DNA of 64,000 bases from Proteromonas lacertae (lineage: Eukaryota > Sar > Bigyra > Opalinata > Proteromonadidae). This document shows, in pieces, positions 34,801 to 48,600 of the stretch. Under the pieces are notes generated by a model. That model searched no databases. It saw only the letters and a list, made by a program, of their open reading frames with translations, and was not told where the DNA came from. The stretch covers positions 124,001 through 188,000 of the forward strand of contig NGBS01000305.1 of assembly GCA_002245135.1 (NCBI GenBank), in the 5' to 3' direction. Numbering within the stretch: the stretch's first letter is position 1; every line of letters starts with the position of its first letter. Made by a program: the position numbers and the translations under genes.

Positions 34801-37030
34801 GCTAATATAATCTATTGGAAGTAGTTTAATCTCTTCATTATTGTATTTTGTATAACACTTGAAGAATTGTTCTTCTTCTGGTTTTAAAACAACTTTTCTT
34901 GTTTGTTTCTAATGATTATAACACAATTACTTTATCATACACTTATTGTTGATAATGAATTCATATACTCAATACATTTCTCTTTATCTTTTTCAAATTC
35001 ATCATCATCTATCACTTTCAGCATTCTTTCAAGAATAGATCTTTCACTTGATAATGATTCATTACTTTCACAACTCTTTACTAATTCATTTCTAAAATAT
35101 AAACTATAAGATATATATACATTTCATTCTTTATTAAATCATTATTAATATCTTCTTTAGACTCACCATCATTCTGCTCTTCAAAACATTCTTTGAAATA
35201 CTATTACAATAAACACAACAATAATAATACTCTATAAACATCTTCAACTATTCTAAGTGATCTAAAACACTGTAAAACATCTTTCTTTTGATTAAAACAG
35301 TAATTATATTCAATTACATTGAGAGTATTAGTAATGTAATCTTGAAGAGGATTTAAATCACCTGATAATTCTGATCTAATTTTGTATAAAGCATTTCTAT
35401 ATTATAAAACAATAACATATATATACATTTTCTTAATGCAATTATTCAGTTTATCTAACAGTATCTTAGACTCATCTTTTCTATCATTCTCTTTATTTAC
35501 ATCTTTCCCATTATTCTCTTTTGATTCATTTCCTTTATCACCATCTTTACATTCACTTCCTTTATCAATATCTTTAGATTCTTCTGTTCTATTAGCAGTG
35601 TCTTTTGAATATTCTTCTTTATTTACATCTCCATAATTAATTTCATATTTCCACCAACCATTCAATATTGCTCCATAATAACTACATCCACTAGCAACAC
35701 ATTCATCCATATTCAATGTTCTAATCACTTTCTCTTCACCAACATATGATTCTATAATACTTTGAAAATATGGAATTCTCATTGATCCACCAACTGGAAT
35801 AGCAAACAATTCACTTCTTTTTTCACTTGGTATCTTTTCTACCACTTTTTCAATTAACTGTTTCATCTTTTCTTCTAAACCATTATCTAATAATTATATT
35901 GTTAATATCATCAACTGATAATTCAAAGTCATATGAATCATCATCTGGCAAATCAACTGAAACTTGAATCTATTTAAATATATGATGAAATATAAATATA
36001 CAGTATCTGCTCCAGTGGCACTTAACTTTTCTTTACATTTTATCAACTCTTTGAACATATTTCTTTTGAATTTATCATCTATTACTAATTCACTATTTTC
36101 TTCCTTTGCTTTGGCTGTATATTTTTCAACCAGAAGTGAATCGATTATTCGACCATTTATTCCACAATCATTTTCACTAACAATTATTTCACATTTATCC
36201 TATTATAAAACAATATTATATTATATTATAAATATATATTTATACACTCTCATATTTACTGATTGTACAGTTACAGTTCAAATATCCCATATCTACTATC
36301 ATCAAATACTTATCTTCTTTCTTCGCTTTTATTGTGTTGTTATTCTCATAACCATAACTTAAACTTATACTAACATTCTCAGGAATATAACTGTAAATAT
36401 TTAAATCTATTCATTTTCAATATTATTATTATATATTATTATACTCAAATGATTACATAACATATGAAGCACTCCTTTCTCAACTTCACCATAATAGTTG
36501 GGAATTGATATGATCATTGGAATTGCATTTGTACTTTTATAGTTTATTATTTCTTTCACTTTTTCAAGTAACATATAATAGATTTCTTCGATACTCAATT
36601 CATATTCACCAACCTATTCATTTTCATATTCATCATTTTCATATACTTTATATATCATTCCATCATCATCATTTCTTTCAGGAACATTTTCAAATAAACT
36701 CAATTTTCCACTTTTACTTACTTTTTCATAACTCGCACAAAATAAATCTTTCACACTCTTTATACTGAATTTCATATCTCGTCGACCCTGCTCATATTAT
36801 ATAAAATAACATACTGGATCAAAGGCTTTACTACCTACCATTCTACGACCAATATTACCATCCAAAAATATTATTCCACTTCTATATACTTATTATCATC
36901 TTATATATACGAAATATATTTTTCACCCAATTCATTCTCTATTACCTTGTGAATCATCTTATCATTCAAATAGGTGATCACACTTCGATATCCACCAATA
37001 TCAACTCCCATATATAGCGTTTTCAGCCAT
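31869..37030 (-). CDS. Hsp110/Hsp70-Tudor/Agenet fusion, copy A
   Basis: From the 5' end: an Hsp70-superfamily ATPase start (YGVDIGGYRSVITYL), an IISIPNYYGEVEKG block, ENVSISLSYGYENN, MIVDMGYLNCNCTISKYE and GGSMRIPYFQ, then TLNMDECVASGCSYYGAIL, closest to Hsp110. A charged linker replaces the usual substrate-binding beta domain. Helices like those of Hsp110 follow (NALYKIRSELSGDLNPLQDY, HPNFQPNLPMKEKYSK). An intron at 34013-34047 joins ENDIN to NKMRPETPRTPRN in frame. About eleven SH3-like repeats then run to the stop (FDLGDTVFVRSKMSYG, YHIGDKVKVTI, FEVGERIINEDKQTG, FNVGDIVKTKG). Against copy B the ATG at 37030 is followed by an extra G (frame lost after AENAIY), but an ATG at 37011 restores the frame as MGVDIGG. 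A second extra base lies near 35887. I infer an ATPase/chaperone with multivalent binding repeats; the ligand is unknown. Confidence 0.75.
34013..34047 (-). other. Junction intron joining chaperone and repeat halves, copy A
   Basis: 35-nt GTATTT...ATTTATAG intron, phase 0. Removing it links the helical part (SFENDIN) with NKMRPETPRTP, the start of the repeat part. Without removal each side ends or starts with no plausible gene boundary. Confidence 0.75.
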
Positions 37031-37144
37031 AATGAGCAAAAAATATAAAAGATAGTAATGGGTATTCGAAAATTTGGAAACACCGATAATTTTAAATTCT
37101 TTTTAATCATGCAAATACACAATTTAAATAGATAAAATATGATA
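36118..37144. repeat. Near-identical 1.03 kb direct repeat, copy A side
   Basis: Matches 41605-42641 over its whole length. By eye I count four substitutions, an 11-nt insertion in the other copy inside an intron and one G difference at the start codon region. It spans about 110 bp upstream of the ATG, the first four introns and about half of the ATPase domain, then similarity falls sharply inside an exon. Confidence 0.95.
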
Positions 37145-37210
37145 GAGATATAATAAAACCATATACATTTTATAATAATGGTTTTTATTTATAGTAAATA
37201 ATGATTGTCA

Positions 37211-40200
37211 TTAAAATATCTTTCTTTCCAACGGTCTTGGAGGACGCTTTGGAGGTACTGGTAATTGAGGGACAGGTGGTGGTGGTATTGGAGGTGCTTC
37301 ATTTTTCTTCTGCAAAATTGGATTAAATGAAGGTAAAGGCGGAACTGGTGGTGGTATTGTTTTATTTATATCTTGTTTATGTTGGTGATGGTGATGGTGA
37401 TGGTGATTATTCTGATGATGAGAGTTATGTTGTTGTTGTTGATTATCTTCATCTTCCTGTTGTTCTCCATTATCATCACTTTCATCATCTGGAACTGGTG
37501 GTGGTTTAGATATATTTTCTTTCATTACTCTTTTTTCTTCATCATCATCATCATCATCACTTTCAATTGGAGGAGGTTCAATACTTCCAATTTCATTATC
37601 TATCAAGGCAAGATCACATGGTTGAACATTATATCTCAGGATTGAATCAGTTTTTACTGTATAACTATTGTTATCTTCATTATAATCATGAATAATTCCT
37701 CTTTTCCATACTTTTTTACCATCCATTAATACATTTATTCTTACTATCTGATTTACATCAAATACTGTTGAGTTAACTATATCATTAAGTGATATATTTG
37801 TAAAGTAAATTACCTTTTCTTTCTTTATACATCTTAATATCACTTTATCTTCAACTATTGAATGGATTATTCCTTCATACTCTTCTCCATTGTTATGATA
37901 TTTTACTTTCTCACTATCATAAAATATACTATTCTTTTTGTTAAATCTAAATTCATTTTCAGAAAGGCAATAATATGATTTTCCTTTCTTAGTTTTTATG
38001 TTGTAAGTATGATTAAAATAGTTTATTCTTGTAATTTTGCATTTATGTGTCTTGTCTTTTCTTTCATAAACTACTTCATCTCCAACTGAATACTTTGGTT
38101 TAAATGAGTCAAAATCTCTCATTATATCACTTTTATCAACATTCAATTCATATAAATTACCATCATCATATATAATGTTATAACTTCCATCTTTATTCAT
38201 TTCATTTATCATTCCTTTTCTATTTCCATTCTTAACATTCACTATTCTTTCACCAACTTCATAAAGATTAGTTGGATTGTAATAAGGATGAGTAAAACAT
38301 ATAGATAAATGTTCATAATATGTATTATCATCAAATAATATACAAAAATCTCCATTTGCATTATGTCCAATTACATTTCCTTTACAAAAACATTTTTCAA
38401 AATTATGTAAAACAGTTGTTTCAGATGATATATTGTAATCTTTATAAACATAAATATGTGAAGCATCTAATCCAGTATGTTGAATGTTTTTATTTATCAT
38501 AGAAAATGTTCCATTCTCCTCAAAATTACAAATCTTTCCTTTGACTATTTGATTATTACTAACACAGAATACTTCAGTATCATTGTAGAACTTAAAATGA
38601 TGATAATTGAGTATTAGAAATATGATTAACTATTTGATTATTACTTAAGAGTATTGAATAATATGTTTCATTACTAATAGTATTAACTGAAATAACCACT
38701 CCTGGATATGTGATTTCATCGAATGAAACAATCACTTTATTCGTTATTTCATAACAATTTTGATGTTGAATTGGTTTAAGATCTGAAACTTGGTATTGTT
38801 TCTCAATCAATTCATCATTGGCTGGATATTCAACTGTATATTTATCATCATTTAAACCAGTAATTGTTCCAATTGCATATTTATTTTTATCACCAATTTT
38901 AATCAATACTGCCTCGTTCAATATATAATCATGATAACCATTTATTAATATTTCACTACCTCTTATCTTTTTGTTATATCCTATTATGTATATTAATTTA
39001 TTGGTTCTAATATCAAAATTAATAATCTCAGCATTTGAACAATATCCTGTTTCTTCATATTTCACAATACAACGACTATGGATATTCATTGCATTTCTTT
39101 TTACTTCAACTCTATCACCAATATTAAACTCTAATGATTCATTCTTTTCACATTCTTCATATAGTTTCAAATCAGATCTATTTACATCAGTAATAATACA
39201 TGCATCATTATCATATAATGTAACTTTTATTTCACTTTCAATTCTTATTACATTATAATCTTCATTTCCTAATATTACTTTATCTCCAACTTCAAAACCA
39301 CGTTTAAGTAATTTCTTTGGTTGTTTTGTCATTATTCTTTCTGATTCATCATCTTCTTCATCATATAATTGAATCTTAGATTTAGAAATATTAAAATCAA
39401 ATTCACCATTATCATAAGTAATATCATAACTTCCATTTTCATTTATTTTGTTTATATATCCTATATCACTCACTTCATTATTCTCTGTGATTGAATCTTC
39501 AGGTATATTTGTTTCTTTTCTATTACAATTGAATAAATAAACATCATAATATTCATTATCTGATATATTTACAATTACTCCATAACAATAATATGAAGAT
39601 AAATAAACAGTTTGTCCTATTCTAAATTTAGATAGTTTTTTATCTGGAGATTCTACATTCTCTTTTGATAAAGATCTATTCCTCTTCAGCTCTTTTATTC
39701 TATTATTTATCTCTTTTTCAATCTTTACGAAATTACATTGATATAATGCAGAATCTTCTGATTCACATCTATCCTCCAATGATATTAATTCTTTGTTTAT
39801 TTCTTCAAGTATTTCATTATCTTTATACTTATTTCTGATATGTTTGATGAACTTTTTGGCAATTGTTTTTGTGTATTCTTTATCAGTAGTTTTTAATTCG
39901 TTTAATATTGATTCAAATGATAGTGATACACTAGTTAAAGTTTTTCTTTTACTGCTTCTTTTATGTTCATTTGGTAATTTCTTTTCTTTATATGAATTAT
40001 TCATATTATTACTATACATAATATTCAATTAAATAATATATACATTAAATTGGAGAAATTGTTTATTAATTGTAATTTTATTACTGTGTTTAAATCATTA
40101 TACATCTCAACGCTATCACATATTCTGATCAATTCTTTCTTTTTTTCTTCATATTCTTTTGCATTTTTCAATATCACTTTGTCTTCTATTTTATAATCGA

Positions 40201-42527
40201 CTGGAATATTTGGATATTTGCCTTTAAATACATGAATATCATTTCCAGTTAAGTAATATTCACTATCTTCATCAATTGTGATTGGAGTATATCCATTTTC
40301 AGTTATATTATTAATCACTCTAACATATTGAAAACTATGAATATATAATTATATTATATCTTCATATATATATATACTATTGACATTCATAATCATTCTT
40401 TGCTTTTGATATTTCTATTATATTATTCACTGTATTTGATATTCTTTGACCTACTTTTGATATACTGTTGGAATAATCGAATGGTAGATTCTTGTTTATA
40501 TAACCATTATACTTTCTATACAACTGAAAGAATTGTAAATGATTTGTTTCTATATCAAATTTATCGATTATATTCTATATTAAAATATATAATATTAATC
40601 TAAATACTGATATATTACTCATTGATTTCATATATTCCTTAATTTTTGTTTCATTAGTTTCACTTTTTTCATCATTCATTGTCTCTAACAATTCTTCAAG
40701 ATTTGAAACATCTTTCTTCAATTCATTATGAGATTTAGATTTTTCTATTATATTCTCTCTATTTACTTATATAAAATATAATACAAATAACCACCAAGTT
40801 CATAAAAATCAACATCAACATCTTCATTATTTAGACAATCAGAAAAATACTATATCAAATTATATATATTGTTTAATACTCTGTAAATTTGAGATAAATA
40901 CTTTGACTTTTGAAAGAGTATTGAAGAGTTAATTGATTTAAAACAATTAAAATATTCTAATATAACACAAATTATTCACTAAATAATCTTTCAATAATAT
41001 CATTTTATTATCATTATTAATATTTACCATTGTCTTATTTATATTATTCAAAATAGTGATTAATTTTGATTGATTTTTATAATCAATTGCTTTCTTATCT
41101 GATTTATAGTTTATATCATATTTCCACCAACCATTCAATATTGCACCATAATAACTACATCCACTAGCTACACATTCATCCATATTCAATGTTCTAAGTA
41201 ATGAACCATCACTTTTTATTGTTTCTTTTAAATATACTTCTAATTCATTCAGAAAATATGGAATTCTCATTGATCCACCAACTGGAATTATTGATATGTT
41301 CTTTCTTATTTTATCATCTATTAAAGGATTATTACATACTTCATTTAATAAATCAATAAACTTCTTCTTCAATCCATTATTAATAATTATATTGTTAATA
41401 TCATCAACTGATAATTCTGTATCATATGAATCATCCTCAGTTATATCAATAGATAAATTAATCTATACATAACATTTATATAAGTATACGGTATCTGCTC
41501 CAGTGGCACTTAATTTTTCTTTGCATTTGATTATGTTTTTATATATTTTATTGATAATAAAATCTGTCAATTGAATATTTGGATATTCTTTTGTATTTCT
41601 ATTTTATATTTTTCAACCAGAAGTGAATCGATTATTCGACCATTTATTCCACAATCATTTTCACTAACAATTATTTCACATTTATCCTATTATAACACAA
41701 TATTATATTAAATTATAAATATATATTTATACACTCTCATATTTACTGATTGTACAGTTACAGTTCAAATATCCCATATCTACTATCATCAAATACTTAT
41801 CTTCTTTCTTCGCTTTTATTGTGTTGTTATTCTCATAACCATAACTTAAACTTATACTAACATTCTCAGGAATAAAACTGTAAATATTTAAATCTATTCA
41901 TTTTCAATATTATTATTATATATTACAATATTATTATTATACTCAAATGATTACATAACATATGAAGCACTCCTTTCTCAACTTCACCATAATAGTTGGG
42001 AATTGATATGATCATTGGAATTGCATTTGTACTTTTATAGTTTATTATTTCTTTCACTTTTTCAAGTAACATATAATAGATTTCTTCGATACTCAATTCA
42101 TATTCACCAACCTATTCATTTTCATATTCATCATTTTCATATACTTTATATATCATTCCATCATCATCATTTCTTTCAGGAACATTTTCAAATAAACTCA
42201 ATTTTCCACTTTTACTTACTTTTTCATAACTCGCACAAAATAAATCTTTCACACTCTTTATACTGAATTTCATATCTCGTCGACCCTGCTCATATTATAT
42301 AAAATAATATACTGGATCAAAGGCTTTACTACCTACCATTCTACGACCAATATTACCATCCAAAAATATTATTCCACTTCTATATACTTATTATCATCTT
42401 ATATATACGAAATATATTTTTCACCCAATTCATTCTCTATTACCTTGTGAATCATCTTATCATTCAAATAGGTGATCACACTTCGATATCCACCAATATC
42501 AACTCCATATATAGCGTTTTCAGCCAT
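37211..42527 (-). CDS. Hsp110/Hsp70-Tudor/Agenet fusion, copy B, with acidic/His/Pro-rich tail
   Basis: ATG at 42527 gives MAENAIYGVDIGGYRSVITY. ATPase blocks match copy A, and the later half has GGSMRIPYFLNELEVYLKE and TLNMDECVASGCSYYGAIL. A helical middle lies at about 40.0-41.0 kb. The intron at 40012-40043 joins NNFSNL to INNMNNSYKEKKLPNEH in frame (phase 2). Repeats include FRIGQTVYLSSYYCYG, FEVGDKVILGN, FNIGDRVEVKRN and YSVGDEVVYERKDKT. The frame breaks at 38594-38597 (four T where three would continue FKFYNDTEVF) and near 41590. The C-terminal 115 residues form an unusual tail: an acidic run, KPPPVPDDESDD, a Gln-rich stretch, a run of seven His and a Pro-rich end (PPIPPPPVPQLPVPPKRPPR) suited to SH3 or WW partners. 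The start is about 135 bp from the end of copy C. Confidence 0.75.
40012..40043 (-). other. Junction intron joining chaperone and repeat halves, copy B
   Basis: 32-nt GTATAT...TGTATAG intron, phase 2. Splicing makes N-L-I-N-N-M across the join and keeps both flanking frames open. Confidence 0.75.
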
Positions 42528-42641
42528 AATGAGCAAAAAATATAAAAGATAGTAATGGGTATTCGAAAATTTGGAAACACCGATAATTTTAAATTCTTTT
42601 TAATCATGCAAATACACAATTTAAATAGATAAAATATGATA
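41605..42641. repeat. Near-identical 1.04 kb direct repeat, copy B side
   Basis: Partner of 36118-37144. The reading frame from the ATG at 42527 is open in this copy, where the other has an extra G. Introns match as closely as exons, which points to recent copying or gene conversion, not selection on protein. Confidence 0.95.
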
Positions 42642-42661
42642 AAAACATAATATAGTAGAAA

Positions 42662-45600
42662 TTAAGCATATAAGTGTTTTATTTCTCTTACTACTTTTGC
42701 ATGTATATTATATCGAATAACACTTCCTACGTGTAAAGAATAAGAATTATTATCAGGATTATAATCAGTCACTATTGCTTTTTTCCATTGTTCTTTTCCT
42801 TTAAACTTAACAAATACTTCAACTTCTTCATCAACATAAAATATTCTACTATTATTATCTTCTTTCATTTCAATTTCTTTATTTTCCTCTATTTTCTTTT
42901 TTCTTCTATTTCTTTTTCTATTTTCTCTTCTTCGTCTTTTTCTTCTTCTTTTTCTTCTTCTTTTTCTTCTTCTTTTTCTTCTCCTTCTTTCCATTCTTCA
43001 TCATTCTTTGGTTTTCTAATATCAGTTTCTTTAGTAACACAAACATAAACACTCTTTCTATTCACAATCTTACAAATAGTAAATGACAATTGATCATTAA
43101 CTAAATTAATAGAATGTATAAAACCATTTTCCCATCTATTATTTAATTTACACTGTATTTTATCACAACATCTATAATCTGTTGTAGATTTAATAAACTT
43201 GATATCAGCTGAAACATGAAATAACTTTACAGTTTTATCTTTCATGTTGTTATACACATCATAAGTATTATCGATTTTGTTGTATTTAATAATTCTACAG
43301 TCTTTATTGGAATTAACACTAACATAATCACCATTAATAAAAAAGGGATGATTGTTTATTCTTATATCTTCAGCATTCACATTTTCATAATAAAAACCAT
43401 TATATGCATAAATATTATATGTATTATCTTCATTTATTTTTATTATTCTTCCTGTTTCATTGTTGTTATTCATAATAACATCATCACCAACATCATATAA
43501 ACTATCACTCTTGTTAAATGGAAATAAATTATCATAAATCTCCTCTATGTATGTATTATCACTAAAATAAATTCCAAACTTAAAACCATCATTTTTATCA
43601 TATTTTATATTCACAATATTGCCAATTGAATAATCATCATTTTTCTTTTTCCTAACTAAAACAGAATCTGATATTTTAAAGTTAAAATCATTCAATGGTT
43701 TTACACAATTTAAATCTATATTATCAATTACATGCTTTGTTCCTGTTGTTGTAATTGAATAATTATATTCATTTATCCATTTTGTTATTTCACCTTCAAC
43801 ACATTCATTTTTTTCATTTATTACATATACTTTACATTTTTCTTTGAACAGACATATTTCAATATTTTCTTTTGGAACATTAGATACATAATATCCATTA
43901 GATAGTATAATATCGTAATTCTTTTCATTGTAATTGATAATATGACCAGTCATTATTACATTATCAGATATATGAATTATAACTTGTAATAATAAAGGTA
44001 ATTTATCACTCATAAATGGAACAATTTCATGCCAAAAGCATCCTTCTCTACCTCTTCCATTGCTTCTAACTTTAAACTTATATTCACCATTTGTTGCATT
44101 TTCAACAACACCAACATTCCATATCTCTTTTTTCCCTTTCGTATATAATACACTATCTTTCCCATATTCAAAATTACGATAAAAGTAGGTAATGTTTGGT
44201 AATCTCATATATCTATTAGATTTCATCTCTACAATTTCATGATTAATTTGGTTATTGTAAGAGACAATAAAACCATTTATACTGTCTTTTCCATATTGTA
44301 AAAAACAGGAAACATATACACTTTCTTTTTTTCTTTTCACATTAACAACATCTCTCACTTTTATTTCATTATTTCTGTATTTACTAAACACAGTGTTATT
44401 ATAATCAACATCTTTGAAGAGTATATCAATTGGTACATCTGTAATAACATATTTATTAAAATAATTAACTGAACATTTAAACTGATGAACTTCAACTATT
44501 TGACATTTTGAATTATCAAATTGTTTGATTGATACATAATCACCAATAGAGAAATAATAATTCTTTTTATTCTTCAAACTAGCAAGTGGTATATTTATTT
44601 TTCCTCCAATCTTTTCAATATATTTCTTTTCTACACACAAATCATATTCACCATTTTCGTAGGTGATATTATAGGTACCATCTTCATTTATTCCACTAAT
44701 AATTCCCTTTTCTACTACACCACAGAAGGAACATAAATTACTCCGTGGTTCTTCTTCAATTATTTCACCAAATGGGTTTAATATTCTTATACTAAATGTT
44801 TCATTATCATTAATCTTCATAATTGAAACATAACTTTCATACACTTTATCATATAATATATCTCCTATTCTAATTCCATCATTTCCATTATTCTTTTTAT
44901 CATATTTATGTTTGTCTATTATTCTTTCAACTATTGTCTATGTAATAATTAGTATTAACAAAAATATACTTTCATTTTATATTGCTCTGATAGAAAATCA
45001 TTTTCATCTAAGCTATTCTTTATATTCTCTAAGATCTTTACTTCTTGTTCAATTTCATCATTTTCTGTTTTTGTTAGTTTATACTCATGTAAGGTTTTAT
45101 TTGTTTGATTAATAAAATCATCTACAATAAACGAGATATAATGCTTAAGCAATTCATCATATAATGAAATGAGATGATTAATACTAGAATTAGATAAATC
45201 TTCTTTTATTTTGTGAAATTCTTCACTCATATTACAATCTTTCATTTTTTGACTATAATAATAAATAGAAATAAGCATTTATACATCAAAATCTCTATTT
45301 TTGATCTTATTTCTGGAATTATATTTGTGTTTATTCTATCATATACCTATAATGAAAGTAAAACAACAAATGCATACTACTATTGATCTAATTATATCTT
45401 TCAATCTTTCAGTTTCTTCTTCATATTCTCCTAAAGTTTTATATGTCATCTTTTTGCATTTTATATCATACTCACTAATATTTGGATATTTTCCTTCTTT
45501 TATATCCTCATTCAAAACTTTCTTTAACCATTCCTTTTCTTTAAAATCAATATTAACTATTTGATTAGTTTTAAATGATGTTATATATTCTACAGACTTA

Positions 45601-48600
45601 AAACTAACAAATAAAATATAATAAACATATAATTATACTATTCTGCTTCATATGTATTTTTCGATGTTAAATATTTTTTAACTTCTTCATTCTTTTCTAT
45701 AATTTCATCTTCATATTCAAACACTTTATCAAAATAATCATCAACTATATATTCAGATTCATATTTATAATAACTAATGTAATCTTTAAAATAAATGAGC
45801 AAATCATAAATATTCTTCATTTCTTTAATAGAATTGAATAATTCACCAGATTTTAATAAAGATTTTATAGCTTCAATCATTCTTACATAATACAGTGTTA
45901 AATTCAATTGTTTGTGTTGTTTTTTGATAATTATACACTCTTGATTCACTTTGTTAATCCAATAACTCAACTCATATTTCTCTACTATTCTCTCTTTACA
46001 GTTTTGCTATATTGTTAAATAATATAACTAATTATTTATACTTCATAATCTTTATTGAAACTTTGATTAAAATACTGAGAAAATTGAAACAATCTTATTC
46101 GATTAATGTATGGTAATCTATAAGATAAAGTATAATAAAAAATATATACATTTCATCAGATTGATTCTTGTTTAATCTAATAAGGCAATTATCAAACTCA
46201 TTTACACCACTAGTATTTAAAATGATTCTTTCTATATAATCATTATACAATAAAATTGAGTTGAGTAGAGAAATTGAATGATTTGAATATTTCATTCCAT
46301 CAATACCATCATCATCATTACCACAACATAATTCGAATTGTTCATTATGTCTTATTTCATTTAATATTTTATTCATATATTCATTTATTGTTTTATTAAT
46401 ACTTTCATGAACAATTTTTACTACTACATTATCATCTTTTTCATTTTCAACAGCTTCTTCTAAATCCTTGTGTTTGTTTCTAATCATCTTCAACATATTA
46501 CTAATCTCATCAGATTCCTTTTTGTTTATAGCCATTAGAAAACTCAATTCATCATTGATTTCATCAATTATAAACTTTGTATCTACCTTATTGATTATTA
46601 AAGAATTATCATGAAATGAATAAATGGGTAAATTGTATATGATCATTATAATATCATATAAACATAATGTAATACACAAACTATCAGTTCTATTCTTAAT
46701 ATCTTCAATTCTATCAAACAAGTGTAATAAGCATTCTAATTCTGACAAATTGTCAATTCCTTTCAGAATTCCCATAAAACAGAATTTTTCCATGTTTTGA
46801 ATTGTAATTATGTTGAATTTGAATGAATAATCTTCCATTCTTTGCAAAACGTTTAATTTTTCATGAATTATATCCAATTCTCTCTTAACATCCTATTAAC
46901 TATATTATGATATAAAATACCTCTACTGTTCTATCTTCTTTTTCAATTAATTCCAACAATTGCGAATAAATTGGATTACTTTCAATAATTACTCTAATTA
47001 ATTCAATATAATTACAATCACATAGTTTTGAATGATCTTTATCCTCTCCAATAAGAACATTACTTATGAATTGACTATAATTCATCATTAAAGTCTATAT
47101 ATAAATAACAAAATGATTATAATATTTTATAATACATTCATTCTATCTTTTATCTCCTCAATTGATCCATATTTATCATTTTTATTTCCTCCTTTGTTAA
47201 ATTGAAATATATCAATTTTTTTCTTTGTTATTTCATACTTTTTGATTAATGACTGTAATGAATGCTATATCAATATAGAATTATATATAATACACTGATT
47301 TTGTCATATTCATCTTGCATTGTATTTAATTGAGATTTAATATCATCTGATACTTTAATTTTGCTTTGATCATATTTGAATGAGTTTAATTTCACCAACA
47401 ATAAATCACTAGAATAAATATAATCTTTGATAAAAACATACATAAACGAAATTTCATTGTATAATTCGATTGTTTTACTTGATTTTGAATCTATTCCTAC
47501 ATTCAATAAATTCAACAACATTTCAACATCTTCAGTTGATTCTTTATCTTTTATTTTTTCTAATACATCATTGTTCAAGTAAACATAACTATTCTTCTGC
47601 TTTATTTCATTTCTATAAAACAGAATATAAGAATGTAATATACTTTATGATATTGATTATTTCTTCATTTGAATATTCCTCTTTATAACTGTTAATGATA
47701 TTATCTATTTTATTCATATCATATTTCTTATCAGATGATAAATAATATTGCAAGAAAGGAGATATTTCACATTTTATTGAATTATTATCTATACTTCCAA
47801 CATTGTTGTTGTTGTTGTTTTTCTTCTTCTTCTTTTTACTCTTCTTTTTATCTTTTGATTGTTGAATTGTATTACTATTTGTATTGTTATTGACAGTAGT
47901 TTTACCTTCAATTTTCTATATAACATAATAAACACAAATCAAATACATCAATAGTCTTTTGAAGTGATTCTAATTCTTTACTAATCAAGTCAAGGTTTGG
48001 ATTGTTATTAAAAAAAGTAAAATAACTATATTCAGATAAACACTGTTTTATAAAGTGATATAATGGAGAATTACTATTATCTTTCATCCTTCTACGAATT
48101 TCATTACTATTACAATAAAACATATATCACATATACAATCTTTTCAAACAAACAATATGATCTTTGGTTAAATTCTTTTTATCATTTTCTATTCTTTTAT
48201 TATTTACTTCATATTTCCATTTTCCACTTAATATTGAACCATAATAACTATTTCCACTTGACATACATTCATCCATATTCAGAGTCTTTATCATCTTTAT
48301 TTCTGAGTTTAATATTTTTTGTATTTCTTCTATCACCATTCTTTGGAAATAAGGAATTCTCATTGTTCCACCAACTGGTAATATCTTCAAATTCTTCTTC
48401 ATTTCTTCATTTAAATGACTATTCTGTATAAATTCTCTTAATATTTCTTTTAATCTTTCACCTAATGGAGTAATTATGGAGTTTAATTCATCTACTGTTA
48501 AAACATTCTCATAAGTTTCATCTTCTGTCAAATCGATTGATAAATTGATTGAACTTGCTCCATCAGCACTTAATTTACATTTACATTTCATTAACTCATT

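Noticed and set aside
36517-36768. Plus-strand ORFs 36517-36768 and 42015-42266 with identical products
   Set aside because: They are antisense shadows of the duplicated ATPase exon; their identity just reflects the direct repeat.
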